A stretch of DNA of 64,000 bases from Bin5 sp965200685 (GTDB taxonomy: Bacteria; Chloroflexota; Anaerolineae; Caldilineales; Caldilineaceae): NCBI GenBank assembly GCA_965200685.1, contig OZ241379.1, positions 1,488,001 to 1,552,000 of the forward strand. Direction: 5' to 3'. The position numbers and the translations under genes are program-made. The notes beneath the pieces are model-generated. The model was not told where the DNA came from and did no database searches. It was given only the letters and a program-made list of their open reading frames with translations. How positions within the stretch are numbered: position 1 is the stretch's first letter; each line of letters begins with the position of its first letter. Below, in pieces: positions 23,936 to 33,206 of this stretch.

Positions 23936-26672
23936 TGGACAGTTTGCTGAGCTCCAACCATGAGGTGATCAACACATTGTACCAGAACGCCTCCTCCGCC
24001 CAGCCGTTCTTCTCACTGATGGCATATAACCGATAGGCCAACGACTGGGCCGCAACCGCAGCTACGCCACCAGTCCGCAGCATCTCCCCAGCCACAGGCT
24101 CACCCCGGTGACCCACCGCATATATCATCTGTTGGCATACTTCCCACGCCGTCAAACGCTTGTCTGTAGTCGGATCCCACTCAAGATCCAACTCGTCCCG
24201 GCGGACCAAGCGCACCTTGCCACCACCAGAATGTAGGATGCCGGCCTCTACTAAGCCCTGCACCGATATGTTCTTGGCTGTGGCTAGGGTCTCCGCGTCC
24301 CCGTATACTCCCTCGTTAAAAGCATACTGCTCAAACCAGGCCAAGGCCCAGCGGGTGTCCGCATCGTACTCGCTGTCTTGGTCGGCTAGGTATTCGTCCA
24401 CGACTTGGTTGATGAAGGCCAGGGCTGTACGCACTGGCATGGAGGTGCCGTCGGCTTCCAAGATCTGGCGATAGCGGGAGTAGATAGCCATGCCCGGGCC
24501 GATGACCGCTTGGTTCATGTCCACCGGCGCGATGTGGCCCTGCTGCATGAGGTGCAGGGCGGCCGGCAGCTCAGTCCGCAGGGCACGCAGGAACCGCCGC
24601 CGGCCAGTACGCGGCGCATCTGCTGGCCGCGGCCGACAGACCAATACGATAGAGGAGGCCAGCGCGTTAGACCCCATATTTCTAACGCGAGTGCTAGACT
24701 CTGTACGCATGGGCCAGGTGCCGGTGATCTGAAAGCCTATACGCACTAAGCCCTCTAGCAAGGTCTCCCAGCCGGTCGAAGTCGCGCCATCCTTTACCGA
24801 TTCCGTCTGTTTGTACGCGTAATAGATGGTCAAGGGATAGTTGGGATGAGCTATCTCTCGCATACGGGCGAAAGCACGGAAGAGGCCATCCTCAAAGAAG
24901 ACCCTAGCCTTCTCTTTGTCGCCATCAAAACGATGGGGGGTGGCTACCAGTTCCTCAGCTTTGGGCACCAGCAGCGTACTGAACAGGTCCGGGTAGATGT
25001 GGCCTAAGGAACGCCGCAGCCACACGTAGAAGAAGTCGCTCAGGTCTGCATAGCCGATGTTGTCGTAATAGGGCGGGTCGGTTGAAACAATAACAGGATG
25101 ATCCTGTGTAAGCCGAGTGGCATCAGATTGCACTGCCGTTCCCTTGTCATGGTCTGATGGGTTCAGCTTTTCTAGGCACTGCATCTGGTGTTCAAGGCAG
25201 GTCTCCCAGCCGCCAACTGTTGCATGTAGTATATTGGCCTCTGCGTAATCCCACACCATGGGGATGGCCTGCCGTGCAAATAAATTCATTACCTTTTCAT
25301 TAGACGGCACCCATCGACAAGTTGCATTATTGAAATCTGCCACCCGGTCCAGCACAAATGCCAGATATGTAGCCACCGCATCCGCGTATTCCTCAGATCG
25401 GGCCGTGTCAAAATCAGCCGACTGCGCGTCGGTTATAACCCGCTGCCGCGCTTCCCCTATCAGATCGCTGAAGGTGGTCAACGCCACCAGTTGCCGAGAT
25501 GTGAAGAGATGCCGGTGTTTGGTCATGCCATACAATTGTACCCCAAACCCTAGGGCCTTCTGCGGCAGGTCCGTCTCTGGCACGCCTTGCGGCTCAGCCT
25601 GTCGGGCTATGGTCTCGTGTTCCTTTGTAGGGGGTAGATAGATGCGCCGGCGGTCTCCCTCGGCTATGATTGCCAGTAACTGCGCGCCCATACGCCCTGC
25701 CATGCTCTCCCCCCTGATATGCGCGTCAGGGGCCACATTCCCACAGGCCAGGCAGCGGAACTTGACTCCCCTAGCTACTTTTGGGGGATCAGGTACTGTG
25801 CCCGGATGCTTGCGGCCCCCGATGTCCCCTTGAACTCTGAATCGAATCTGGGGCGGATCCAACCCACGATCTACCTCTGGTTCTATCCACACACGGCGAT
25901 TCTTCTTCTTCGACAGCCAAAATGAGCTGACCAACGGCATCGCGGCACGGCAAGCAGGGTTCGGACAGGTTACCGTACGCGCCCACCACCAGGCCATGAC
26001 GGCTATCTCTGACCCATCAGATAACTTGGCTTTGGGATACAGATGCCCGATGCGCTTATATGCCTCGTCCCGCATCCATTTTCCATAGTGTCGCACATCC
26101 GCAGCCAAACCAGTGGCCCCAGGCCAGTGATCTGTAGTCAGGGTTTGCTGTTCACTTACCGGCGGCTGCCCAGCCCATTTGGGTGGGATCTCGATCATAG
26201 CCTTGTTGATCAGCACCGCCACAGGGTTTAGATCACTGGCATGGGCCTCCAACCCCAACTGCTGCGCGCAAAGTGAGATAGACCCACCGCCGGCAAAGGG
26301 ATCCAACACGGCCGGAAGTCTCTCTTCCATGACCCAGCGGCGCATCTCCGCGTTGGCTTTGGCCAGTAGCTCCGTATTGTTGATATTCTCCCACTGCACC
26401 AGCTCCTCAATCAACCCAAAAAGCCGCTCCCGTTCGGCCTGCTGCAGTTCCTCTGTGGGATACAACTCAGGATGCTCGCTCGGGTCGTCCACCATCTGCG
26501 CGAACAGGAGCGCGCGGCAGGTCGCCAGCGGTCGCCGCGCCCACCAGTGATGGATACCGCGTGGATGCGCCCCTATGCCCGGGTATTTTTCATGCACGGA
26601 CGCCGCGTTGATGACATCCAAGGGCAGGGTCACTTCGATCAGTTTCTTACGGGTTGTGCGATTGGGCTGCAT
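23901..26672 (-). CDS. DUF1156 domain DNA methylase
   Basis: 923-residue protein of the DUF1156 adenine-specific-methylase-like family. The N-terminus has the DUF1156 signature RKKLIEVTLPLDVINAASV and HHWWARRPLATCRALLFAQ at about residues 41-59. Methylase motif I is DPFAGGG at 124-130, and motif IV is TDPPYYDNIGYADLSDFFYVWLRR near residue 535. A four-cysteine zinc-ribbon-like region (CPNPACRAAM and later CLACG) lies at about 240-310. Known relatives often sit with DUF499/DUF3780 and helicase genes in defence islands, but none is present here, so it is an orphan. The last roughly 11 residues (MVPLQEQGQFV) and the stop come from the adjacent repeat array, so the original C-terminus may have been replaced. 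Confidence 0.88.
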   Translation of the reverse strand: MQPNRTTRKKLIEVTLPLDVINAASVHEKYPGIGAHPRGIHHWWARRPLATCRALLFAQMVDDPSEHPELYPTEELQQAERERLFGLIEELVQWENINNTELLAKANAEMRRWVMEERLPAVLDPFAGGGSISLCAQQLGLEAHASDLNPVAVLINKAMIEIPPKWAGQPPVSEQQTLTTDHWPGATGLAADVRHYGKWMRDEAYKRIGHLYPKAKLSDGSEIAVMAWWWARTVTCPNPACRAAMPLVSSFWLSKKKNRRVWIEPEVDRGLDPPQIRFRVQGDIGGRKHPGTVPDPPKVARGVKFRCLACGNVAPDAHIRGESMAGRMGAQLLAIIAEGDRRRIYLPPTKEHETIARQAEPQGVPETDLPQKALGFGVQLYGMTKHRHLFTSRQLVALTTFSDLIGEARQRVITDAQSADFDTARSEEYADAVATYLAFVLDRVADFNNATCRWVPSNEKVMNLFARQAIPMVWDYAEANILHATVGGWETCLEHQMQCLEKLNPSDHDKGTAVQSDATRLTQDHPVIVSTDPPYYDNIGYADLSDFFYVWLRRSLGHIYPDLFSTLLVPKAEELVATPHRFDGDKEKARVFFEDGLFRAFARMREIAHPNYPLTIYYAYKQTESVKDGATSTGWETLLEGLVRIGFQITGTWPMRTESSTRVRNMGSNALASSIVLVCRPRPADAPRTGRRRFLRALRTELPAALHLMQQGHIAPVDMNQAVIGPGMAIYSRYRQILEADGTSMPVRTALAFINQVVDEYLADQDSEYDADTRWALAWFEQYAFNEGVYGDAETLATAKNISVQGLVEAGILHSGGGKVRLVRRDELDLEWDPTTDKRLTAWEVCQQMIYAVGHRGEPVAGEMLRTGGVAAVAAQSLAYRLYAISEKNGWAEEAFWYNVLITSWLELSKLSMVPLQEQGQFV

Positions 26673-26698
26673 GTGTTTACTTCCGTAGTGCGTCCTGG

Positions 26699-27514
26699 TC
26701 AGGATAGAGCATCCTGCTGCAGATGAAGGTAGGAAAGGCTGTCACGGGCGGTCTTCTCTGGGCCCGCTGTGAAATCAAAGACCTCAACCGAGATCCAGCG
26801 CGAGTAATTGAGATCATGTAGCGTTTGCAGAATCGGCTGGAAATCCAACTCTCCCATACCTGGCCCGCGCAGATTGGGATCATTGACATGGACATGCTGA
26901 AAGAGAGGGTGGACAGTTCGCATCTGTTCGGGGATGGGCCGAGAGTCCTGGGCCATTGCCTTCACATCGACCATCATCTGGAAGCCGGGATGATCGACCT
27001 GGCGCACCAATGCAGCGGCTTCATCCACATTGACAATGAAGTTGGTTTCATTGGTACTGAGTGGTTCAATACAAAAGACAACGCCTTGTTCTCGGGCGCG
27101 AACACCGCAACGATACATGATCTCGCAGGTCGATTCCCAGGCCTCTGCCCTGCCTACCGCTAGATCTCGCTGTTGGGGTGAGCCAAAAACGAGCACATCT
27201 CCTCCCAGATCAGCACAGCAGTCAATGAGAGCCAAGAGATAGTGCGCGGTGCGCTCTCGCACCGCGGGATCAGGATCATTCAACTGAAACTCTTCGGTTT
27301 TGGCCAGCAACCAGTGCAAGCCGACGACGGCCAAGCCCATGCCTTCAATCGTGCGCCGAATCTGATCCCGATCAGCCGCGGAGAGGTCGGTCACTCTCTC
27401 ACAAAAGGTAAATGGCGCGAGTTCCAGGCCTTGATAGCCAACCTCAGCCACAAAAGCTGCTGTTTCCGCCAGAGACCAACCCTCAAAGAGTTCATTACAG
27501 ATGGCATAAGGCAT
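26699..27514 (-). CDS. Sugar phosphate isomerase/epimerase family protein (TIM barrel) 1
   Basis: 271-residue AP-endonuclease-2-type TIM-barrel protein. The start MPYAICNELFEGWSLAETAAFVAEVGYQGLELAPFTF is typical of this family. Metal-ligand candidates include E in FCIEPLSTNETNF near residue 149, D in MMVDVKAM, H in LFQHVHVNDPN, and E in WISVEVFDF near residue 249. Such proteins isomerise or epimerise keto sugars, or act on inosose and hydroxypyruvate. It lies 18 nt after the next isomerase-like gene on the same strand, and both follow importer 2, suggesting a shared catabolic role. Substrate unknown. Confidence 0.85.
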   Translation of the reverse strand: MPYAICNELFEGWSLAETAAFVAEVGYQGLELAPFTFCERVTDLSAADRDQIRRTIEGMGLAVVGLHWLLAKTEEFQLNDPDPAVRERTAHYLLALIDCCADLGGDVLVFGSPQQRDLAVGRAEAWESTCEIMYRCGVRAREQGVVFCIEPLSTNETNFIVNVDEAAALVRQVDHPGFQMMVDVKAMAQDSRPIPEQMRTVHPLFQHVHVNDPNLRGPGMGELDFQPILQTLHDLNYSRWISVEVFDFTAGPEKTARDSLSYLHLQQDALS

Positions 27515-27531
27515 AGTACGTCTCTCTTCCG

Positions 27532-28392
27532 TTAGGCTCGCGCCAACAGCAAACGCAAATAGGCCCCTTCCTCTTTCACTTTTTCAGCATCGTCACCAAG
27601 CCGAAAGTCTTCAAGGGAGAGAGCGCCCTGATACCCGACCGCCTTGAGGTCGCCGATGAACTGTGGAATAGCGGCCACACCACCCCGCAGACTGGCAGCC
27701 GCCCATTGCCATGGCAGGTTGCCATCGGCTTCCCGTGCAGTCGGCACAGGTTTGCGATTGCCAATATGACAATGGGCTACATAGGGGCCGAGCAACTCAA
27801 GTCCCATGCGCGTATCTTCAATACCTACCTGCACCATATTTTGTATATCGTAGATCGCGCCGATGTGATTGGGATCCAGGTCTCGCAGCAGTTCGAGCAC
27901 TCGTGAAGCGGAAACCGCAATTGTGCCTGTATGAATTTCATAGACCACCTTGACCCCATACGTCCGGGCTAGTTCAGTCAGGTTGGCAAAGCCGGCCCGG
28001 GCCTCTAGGAACTGCGGCCAATAGGGTTGCGTTCGATCATACCTAGGCGCGCCGATACGGAGTAAAGGAGGTACATCGGGGTCAATGGCCAAGGCCCCTT
28101 TGAAGAGCTTGATGACAAGCTCTGTTTGATGGTAGATGGCATTGGGGGCCAGCGCGACGACACGCACACCACTACGTTGCACAGCCGCGCGAATCTGGAC
28201 AGCCTTCTCAACCACATTCTCCGGACTTACATCCGAGAGATGCCGGCCCCAAAAGGAGGGCGCGCCCTCGGCATCCGCAGGGTTATCACGACAGCGTAGT
28301 TCAACGGCATCATAGCCATATTCTCCCAAGCGATCAAAAGTCTCGTCCAGCGTCCAGCGGGGGAGCATTACAGACGTGCAACTGAGCTTCAT
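27532..28392 (-). CDS. Sugar phosphate isomerase/epimerase family protein (TIM barrel) 2
   Basis: 286 residues from ATG 28392, which has AAGGAG upstream; the longer in-frame start at 28461 is less likely. The N-terminus MKLSCTSVMLPRWTLDETFDRLGEYGYDAVELR is a classic xylose-isomerase-like barrel start. Metal-ligand candidates are E in KVVYEIHTGTI, D in GAIYDIQNMVQVG, H in VAHCHIGNRKP and E in GALSLEDFRLG. It is distinct from the neighbouring isomerase-like protein rather than a recent duplicate. The pair and the upstream permeases are all on the minus strand. The reaction cannot be assigned. Confidence 0.85.
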   Translation of the reverse strand: MKLSCTSVMLPRWTLDETFDRLGEYGYDAVELRCRDNPADAEGAPSFWGRHLSDVSPENVVEKAVQIRAAVQRSGVRVVALAPNAIYHQTELVIKLFKGALAIDPDVPPLLRIGAPRYDRTQPYWPQFLEARAGFANLTELARTYGVKVVYEIHTGTIAVSASRVLELLRDLDPNHIGAIYDIQNMVQVGIEDTRMGLELLGPYVAHCHIGNRKPVPTAREADGNLPWQWAAASLRGGVAAIPQFIGDLKAVGYQGALSLEDFRLGDDAEKVKEEGAYLRLLLARA

Positions 28393-28497
28393 GGGGCACT
28401 CCTTTTCTGCGGCAATCTTGGAGAATTCGGTACAGTGGCGCGCCAGAGATTTGTGCGCCACGAAATGCTATTGAATGCCGGCCTAAACGGACATATA

Positions 28498-29763
28498 CTA
28501 GCGATAAGGGTCAGCTGCATCGCGTAGCCCATCGCCCAGGAAATTCAAGGCCAGCACAGCAATAATGATGGCGACACCAGGGAGCAGCAACCAGGGAGCC
28601 AACGCCACAGACCGCAGATTCTGGGATTCCTGCAACAGGACCCCCCAGCTAATGGTGGGGGGACGCAGCCCTAATCCCAGGAAGCTGAGAGAAGTCTCGC
28701 TGAGGATCATCGCAGGGACAGCCAGGGTGGCGGCGGCGATCAGATGACTGATAAATGAGGGCACCATGTGTCGCAGGATAATACGCATCTCACTGGACCC
28801 AGCAAAGCGGGCCGCAAGGATGAACTCCTCTTCGCGCATAGCCAAGAAACGGCCGCGCACAGCACGTGCTAGGAACGTCCAGCCGATCAGCGAAAGGATA
28901 ATGGTGATGCCGAAATAAATCCTGAGGGTAGACCAATCCTTGGGCAGAGCAGCACTTAAGGCCATCCATAAGGGGATAGAAGGGACGGAGCGGATGAACT
29001 CAATGATACGCTGAATGATGACATCCACTGTGCCACCATAATAGCCAGAGATCCCCCCCAGAACCACACCAAAGATAAAACTGAGGACAACGCCGACCAG
29101 ACCAATTGACAGCGAAATGCGTGATCCATAGATGATCCGCGTCAACATATCCCGGCCCAGTTTATCAGCACCAAGTACAAATAGAGTGGCGAAGATCTCT
29201 GCCTCTTGCTCCCGGCCTTCATCAACAACCGCTTCGTTGATGCCAAAGAGATGGCGATTACTTTCAAACAAGCCCCAGAAACGATAGGGATCCCCTTCTA
29301 TCCAGAAATAGATAGGAAAGCGAATCGTCTCATCGGTCTGGAATTCCATACGTAGGGTGTCAGGGTTGCGTGCTTGGGTAAGCCCATAGACAAAGGGCCT
29401 TCCTTGGAATTCTCCCTTATGGAAAAAGTGAATCCGCTGCGGCGGCGCGTAGGTGAGGGCCACCTCATAGGTCTCTGGATTGTAGGGCGAGAGAACTTCA
29501 GCGAAGAGAGCGACTAGGTAAAACAGAATGACAATGACGCCCCCAATGACCGCCATCTTGTGTTTGATGAAACGCCACCACATCATCTGCAGCGGGGAAG
29601 CAACATCAATGCGGGCCTGTTTCTCATCATCGTCAAGATAGGAGAAATCATCGTAGGCATCCTCGGGCCCCAGATGGACATCCCCCGCCTTTGTCAGCGG
29701 GCCATGCGGCGCATCAGCGCGCCCGACAGTTGAGCGGTCAACGGCCGACTGATCTATACCCAT
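28498..29763 (-). CDS. Dipeptide/oligopeptide-type ABC transporter permease (DppC-like), importer 2
   Basis: 421 residues from ATG 29763, longer than a standard DppC (about 300). The first 75 residues are cytoplasmic and acidic (DDFSYLDDDEKQARIDV), and a roughly 100-residue domain is inserted between helix 1 and the core, containing FHKGEFQGRPFVYGLTQA, as seen in OppC-like proteins of this subgroup. The core has LGADKLGRDMLTRIIYGSRISLSIGL and the C-terminal ETSLSFLGLGLRPPTISWG. Its ATG lies 1 nt after the DppB-like stop, so translation is coupled. No ATPase gene follows. Confidence 0.9.
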   Translation of the reverse strand: MGIDQSAVDRSTVGRADAPHGPLTKAGDVHLGPEDAYDDFSYLDDDEKQARIDVASPLQMMWWRFIKHKMAVIGGVIVILFYLVALFAEVLSPYNPETYEVALTYAPPQRIHFFHKGEFQGRPFVYGLTQARNPDTLRMEFQTDETIRFPIYFWIEGDPYRFWGLFESNRHLFGINEAVVDEGREQEAEIFATLFVLGADKLGRDMLTRIIYGSRISLSIGLVGVVLSFIFGVVLGGISGYYGGTVDVIIQRIIEFIRSVPSIPLWMALSAALPKDWSTLRIYFGITIILSLIGWTFLARAVRGRFLAMREEEFILAARFAGSSEMRIILRHMVPSFISHLIAAATLAVPAMILSETSLSFLGLGLRPPTISWGVLLQESQNLRSVALAPWLLLPGVAIIIAVLALNFLGDGLRDAADPYR

Positions 29764-29764
29764 G

Positions 29765-30751
29765 TTAGCTTCCCATCCGAATGCGTGGGTCAAGCAAAGC
29801 AAGCAATATATCTGAAATCAAGGTGCCGATGATCGTCAAGACACTGAGCATGAGCAAGAAACTTGACGCCAGATACATGTCTTGGGTCAACAGTGAACGC
29901 AGCAGAAGGGGCCCGGTCGTTGGCAAGCTCAGGACCACAGAGACGATGATCGAACCGGACACCAGTTGGGGCAAAGCCCAGCCCATGGTACTCACAAATG
30001 GGTTCAATGCCACCCGTGTGGGATATTTGAGAACGAGCCTGAGTTCATTCAAGCCTTTGGCGCGCCCAGTCTCTACATAGGGTTTGCTCAATTCATCCAG
30101 TAAATTGGCGCGCATCGTGCGGACAAGCCCAGCTGACCCGGCCGTCCCCACAATGACCGCCGGTGCCCACAGATGTTTGAGCAGATCCATGAACTTGGCC
30201 ATGCTCCAGGGGGCGTCCACAAATTCCTGGGAGAAGAGGCCGGAAATATTGACGCCAAAATAGTTAAGCGCGACCCACATCAGGATCAAGGCCAGCAGAA
30301 AGTTCGGTGTACCTAAGCCAATAAAGCTGAGGGCCGTAAAGAGATAGTCCCAAATAGAATACTGATAGACCGCGGACAGGATCCCCACCACAAGCCCGAT
30401 GACCCACGAAAGCAGCAACGCGCTGAAGGCAACCAGCACCGTGAAGCCCAAACGCTCCCAGATCAGATCGCTCACAGGGAGCTGCCATTCAAACGAAAAG
30501 CCAAAGTTGCCCTGCAACACATTACCCAACCATTTCAGATAACGCTCAGGAGGCGACTTGTCAAGCCCGTACTGCTTCGTCAATGCCTCGATTTCATCTT
30601 TACGCACATCGGCACCTTGGGCCATGCGATTGGCTATATAGGAGGTCATATAGTCACCAGGGGGGAGTTCAATGACCACAAAGGAGATCAGCGAGATCAT
30701 AAACAAGGTTGGGATCATCAGGAGGAGTCGGTGCAAAATAAATGATACCAT
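29765..30751 (-). CDS. Dipeptide/oligopeptide-type ABC transporter permease (DppB-like), importer 2
   Basis: 328 residues from ATG 30751 (MVSFILHRLLLMIPTLFMI); the longer open frame to 30913 runs into the preceding SBP gene and its intercistronic stem-loop. The family signature LPPGDYMTSYIANRMAQG occupies about residues 31-48, and EALTKQYGLDKSPPERYLKWLGNVLQGNFGFSF follows. The EAA loop is in RANLLDELSKPYVETGRAKGLNELRLVLKYPTRVALNP. It forms the channel with the DppC-like partner. An extended stem-loop separates it from the upstream SBP gene. Confidence 0.92.
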   Translation of the reverse strand: MVSFILHRLLLMIPTLFMISLISFVVIELPPGDYMTSYIANRMAQGADVRKDEIEALTKQYGLDKSPPERYLKWLGNVLQGNFGFSFEWQLPVSDLIWERLGFTVLVAFSALLLSWVIGLVVGILSAVYQYSIWDYLFTALSFIGLGTPNFLLALILMWVALNYFGVNISGLFSQEFVDAPWSMAKFMDLLKHLWAPAVIVGTAGSAGLVRTMRANLLDELSKPYVETGRAKGLNELRLVLKYPTRVALNPFVSTMGWALPQLVSGSIIVSVVLSLPTTGPLLLRSLLTQDMYLASSFLLMLSVLTIIGTLISDILLALLDPRIRMGS

Positions 30752-30776
30752 GGTGAACACCAGTCGTTGGTAACAC

Positions 30777-30820
30777 GGTGGTTGATGGCTCGTAACTGCA
30801 GTTACGGACCACCAACCACT
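30777..30820 (-). promoter_or_regulatory. Long intercistronic stem-loop between SBP and permease genes, importer 2
   Basis: The inner palindrome CGTAACTGCAGTTACG (30791-30806) is extended outward by pairing of the GGTGGTTGATGG side with ACCACCAACCACT, giving a roughly 20-bp imperfect hairpin with two mismatches. It has no T-run. Such structures between an abundant binding-protein gene and its permease genes are known (malE-malF) to stabilise the upstream message or reduce read-through. The words GGCTCGTAA and CTGCAGTTACG recur at 34898-34927. Confidence 0.6.
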
Positions 30821-30830
30821 GAATACGGGA

Positions 30831-32840
30831 TTACTGCCGTAAGTAGTACTGCTCTGGCCAGGTGTTGCCCGGTGTCTGCAGATGCCAAGTGGCAATCGCC
30901 TCTCGGGGGACATTGCCCATGTTCTTGCTGACGATCACCGGCGAAGGCAGGCTGACAGCCATGCTAAATGTCCAGAGATTCTCTTTGTTGATATCCAGAA
31001 TCTGCTGGAACAGCCGGTGATGTTCGTCCATGTCCGCTGTGGCCTTGATCGCTTCGTACAGATCGATCACTGTACGCAGGTCGCCGGTTGGCTCTTCGCC
31101 ATTGGCCCCGCCTGACTGATACCATAGGGCATAACAGGCTGCATGATGCGAGCTTCCTTGCGCGAAGGGCAGAAAGTGTCGGGGATCAATAAGCGGGTTA
31201 AACTCGCTGGCCCCTGTCCAGACAGTCATATCATGTTCGGATGCCTGTACCCGCTGCGACCAGAGGGGGCGTGCCTCTTCTTTAAGGTTCAGTTGCACAC
31301 CGACTGCGGCCAGATATTTCTGCATCAACTCGGCGATGCTGTTCCAAGCACCGAAGACAGGCGCATAGGAGAAGATGATGATGAGTGGTTCGCCATCGGG
31401 TCGTAGACGTATGCCATCCGCATCCATTTCCGTCAGCCCCATTTCATCCAACAGCGAATTGGCGAGGTCCGGGTTGTACTCAACGGCATTTTTGGCCTGA
31501 GATTCATCATAAAAGGAGGAGGTAGACAGGGGTGATGGCTGGCCTGGCTCGCCCTGCCCCAAATAAACAGCCTCAACCACCTCATCCCTGTTCATGGCAT
31601 AGGACATGGCAAAGCGGAAACGTTTGTCGTTGAAGATCTCGCGTAAGACAGGGTCCGGATGGCAGAGATTGAACGACATCACCGCATCGCTGGTGTTGCC
31701 ATAGGTCCACAAGACGATCTCATAGTTTCCTCTCTCTTCGTTTTCTTTGAAGAGGGAGAAGTTCTCCATCAAAATGTGGCGGTTTTGCATATCGATATCG
31801 CCAGCGACCGCACGCAAATTCAACACTTCCGAATCTTCTACAATGTCCGATGACACCTTGTCAATGTAGGGCAATTGATTCCCGGCCGTATCCACTTTCC
31901 AGTAGTAGGGATTGCGCTCCATGACAATCGGGACTTCAGGCGTAATCTTTGTATAGCGCCAAGCAAAGAGTACTGGCATGTCCGTATTGAGGTTTGGCGT
32001 AGCTCGATTGCTAAAGAGTTGATGCCAGAACTCAAAATCCTCTTCTTGGGCCATTGTGGTCAGCTCTGCTTCATCCACATAGTTGCGATGGAATTGGGAG
32101 AGATAGTGCTTTGGATGCCAAGTCATGGAAGCCCCATTGGCCCCGGCCAGGAAGGTCAGGAACAGCCCATGGGGCGCGGGGAAGGTGAAACGAATGGTAA
32201 ATTCGTCCGGCGCATCCATGACAACGGGTTCGCCGCCCACAGACAACCAAGTCGGGAAACTTGGGGTCAGGTCTTCATCTCCCAATCGATCTTCATACCA
32301 GAACATCAAATCTGCAGAGGTAAAGGGTTCGCCATCGGACCATTTGGTCCCCTCACGTAGATGGAAGGTGTAGGTTGTGGCATCGTCCGAGACTTCCCAA
32401 GATTCGGCCAAATTGGGGATATACTCGGTGCCGTTAATGTTATAGCGGATCAATTGGGGATACATCAGCCGATATGGGTAGATGCCTACATCACCTGGGC
32501 CCACAGCAATACGTCGCCAAGTGCCGCCATAGTGGCCGACCTCATCCCAAGGTTCAATGACCAAGGGGTTGGAAGGCAGGCGTTCGTCCACAGGGGGCAG
32601 CTCGCCATTGGCAACCATCTCGGCCAACATCGGTGCTTCATTATACTGGGAGGCAGGGCCCGCCGCTGTAGTATCCGCAGCTGTAGTATCTGCAGCAGCA
32701 GGTGCTTCCTCCATCGGTGCTTCGGCTGGACCCCCCGCATTGCAGGCAGCTAGGACCGCGCCCGCTGTGGCCAGGGCCGACACATGCAAAAATTGTCGCC
32801 GAGAAATGGTAAATCGAGCAGCACGGTGTTTCTGAGTCAT
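30831..32840 (-). CDS. Family-5 extracellular substrate-binding protein with Tat signal, importer 2
   Basis: 669-residue lipoprotein. The N-terminus has a twin-arginine motif, SRRQFLHVSA near residues 13-22, and a lipobox LAAC at about 30-33, so it is exported folded and then lipidated. A low-complexity Ala/Thr/Glu linker follows. Family features include VSDDATTYTFHLREGTKWSDGEPFTSADLMFWYED and RFRFAMSYAMNRDEVVEAVYLGQG. It is longer than typical DppA (about 530), matching the OppA-like subgroup found with long DppC partners. A strong promoter lies about 320 nt upstream at 33154-33182. The substrate is unknown, but the neighbourhood (isomerases, dioxygenases) suggests a sugar-like or small organic compound rather than peptides. 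Confidence 0.92.
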   Translation of the reverse strand: MTQKHRAARFTISRRQFLHVSALATAGAVLAACNAGGPAEAPMEEAPAAADTTAADTTAAGPASQYNEAPMLAEMVANGELPPVDERLPSNPLVIEPWDEVGHYGGTWRRIAVGPGDVGIYPYRLMYPQLIRYNINGTEYIPNLAESWEVSDDATTYTFHLREGTKWSDGEPFTSADLMFWYEDRLGDEDLTPSFPTWLSVGGEPVVMDAPDEFTIRFTFPAPHGLFLTFLAGANGASMTWHPKHYLSQFHRNYVDEAELTTMAQEEDFEFWHQLFSNRATPNLNTDMPVLFAWRYTKITPEVPIVMERNPYYWKVDTAGNQLPYIDKVSSDIVEDSEVLNLRAVAGDIDMQNRHILMENFSLFKENEERGNYEIVLWTYGNTSDAVMSFNLCHPDPVLREIFNDKRFRFAMSYAMNRDEVVEAVYLGQGEPGQPSPLSTSSFYDESQAKNAVEYNPDLANSLLDEMGLTEMDADGIRLRPDGEPLIIIFSYAPVFGAWNSIAELMQKYLAAVGVQLNLKEEARPLWSQRVQASEHDMTVWTGASEFNPLIDPRHFLPFAQGSSHHAACYALWYQSGGANGEEPTGDLRTVIDLYEAIKATADMDEHHRLFQQILDINKENLWTFSMAVSLPSPVIVSKNMGNVPREAIATWHLQTPGNTWPEQYYLRQ

Positions 32841-33206
32841 GGATTTCCTCCTAATGGAATGTGAGAGATAGCGATTACAGCGGTACGGTACACAGAATCT
32901 CAGCTCATCATTTTTCCTTATGAATCAATATGAACCTGCGGCCAGTCGTGCGCCGAACTGTCTACGCTGCAGAGGCGTACCAAGGGCACAGAGCCTAACA
33001 CGGGGCTGAAGCAGTTAGCAGGCCGTAGTTGGATGACTTCGCAAATCGTGAGCCAAGAGAGGGTAGCGAAAGAGGTTCTCTCACTCCTCGTATGATACCG
33101 AGTCTGTTGGGCAGAGCTCACTGTAGGGGATACAAGCGCAGCTCTGCAGAACAATTATACACCGAACCCGTCGCATGACCAATAGCGCGGATTGGTATGT
33201 GCCGGT
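32841..33206 (-). other. Long untranslated leader upstream of importer 2
   Basis: This 366-nt stretch contains no credible gene. A promoter at 33154-33182 reads toward the importer 2 SBP and implies a leader of about 305 nt. The first transcribed bases can form a stem between GCAGAGCT (33111-33118) and AGCTCTGC (33140-33147). A ribosome site AGGAGG lies directly before the SBP start at 32840. I recognise no riboswitch class in it. The part beyond the promoter is the spacer to the PhyH gene. Confidence 0.45.
33154..33182 (-). promoter_or_regulatory. Sigma-70-type promoter of importer 2
   Basis: Read on the minus strand, TTGGTC (33182-33177) and a perfect TATAAT (33159-33154) are 17 nt apart. 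It drives the SBP gene that starts at 32840, with transcription starting near 33147. Confidence 0.65.
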
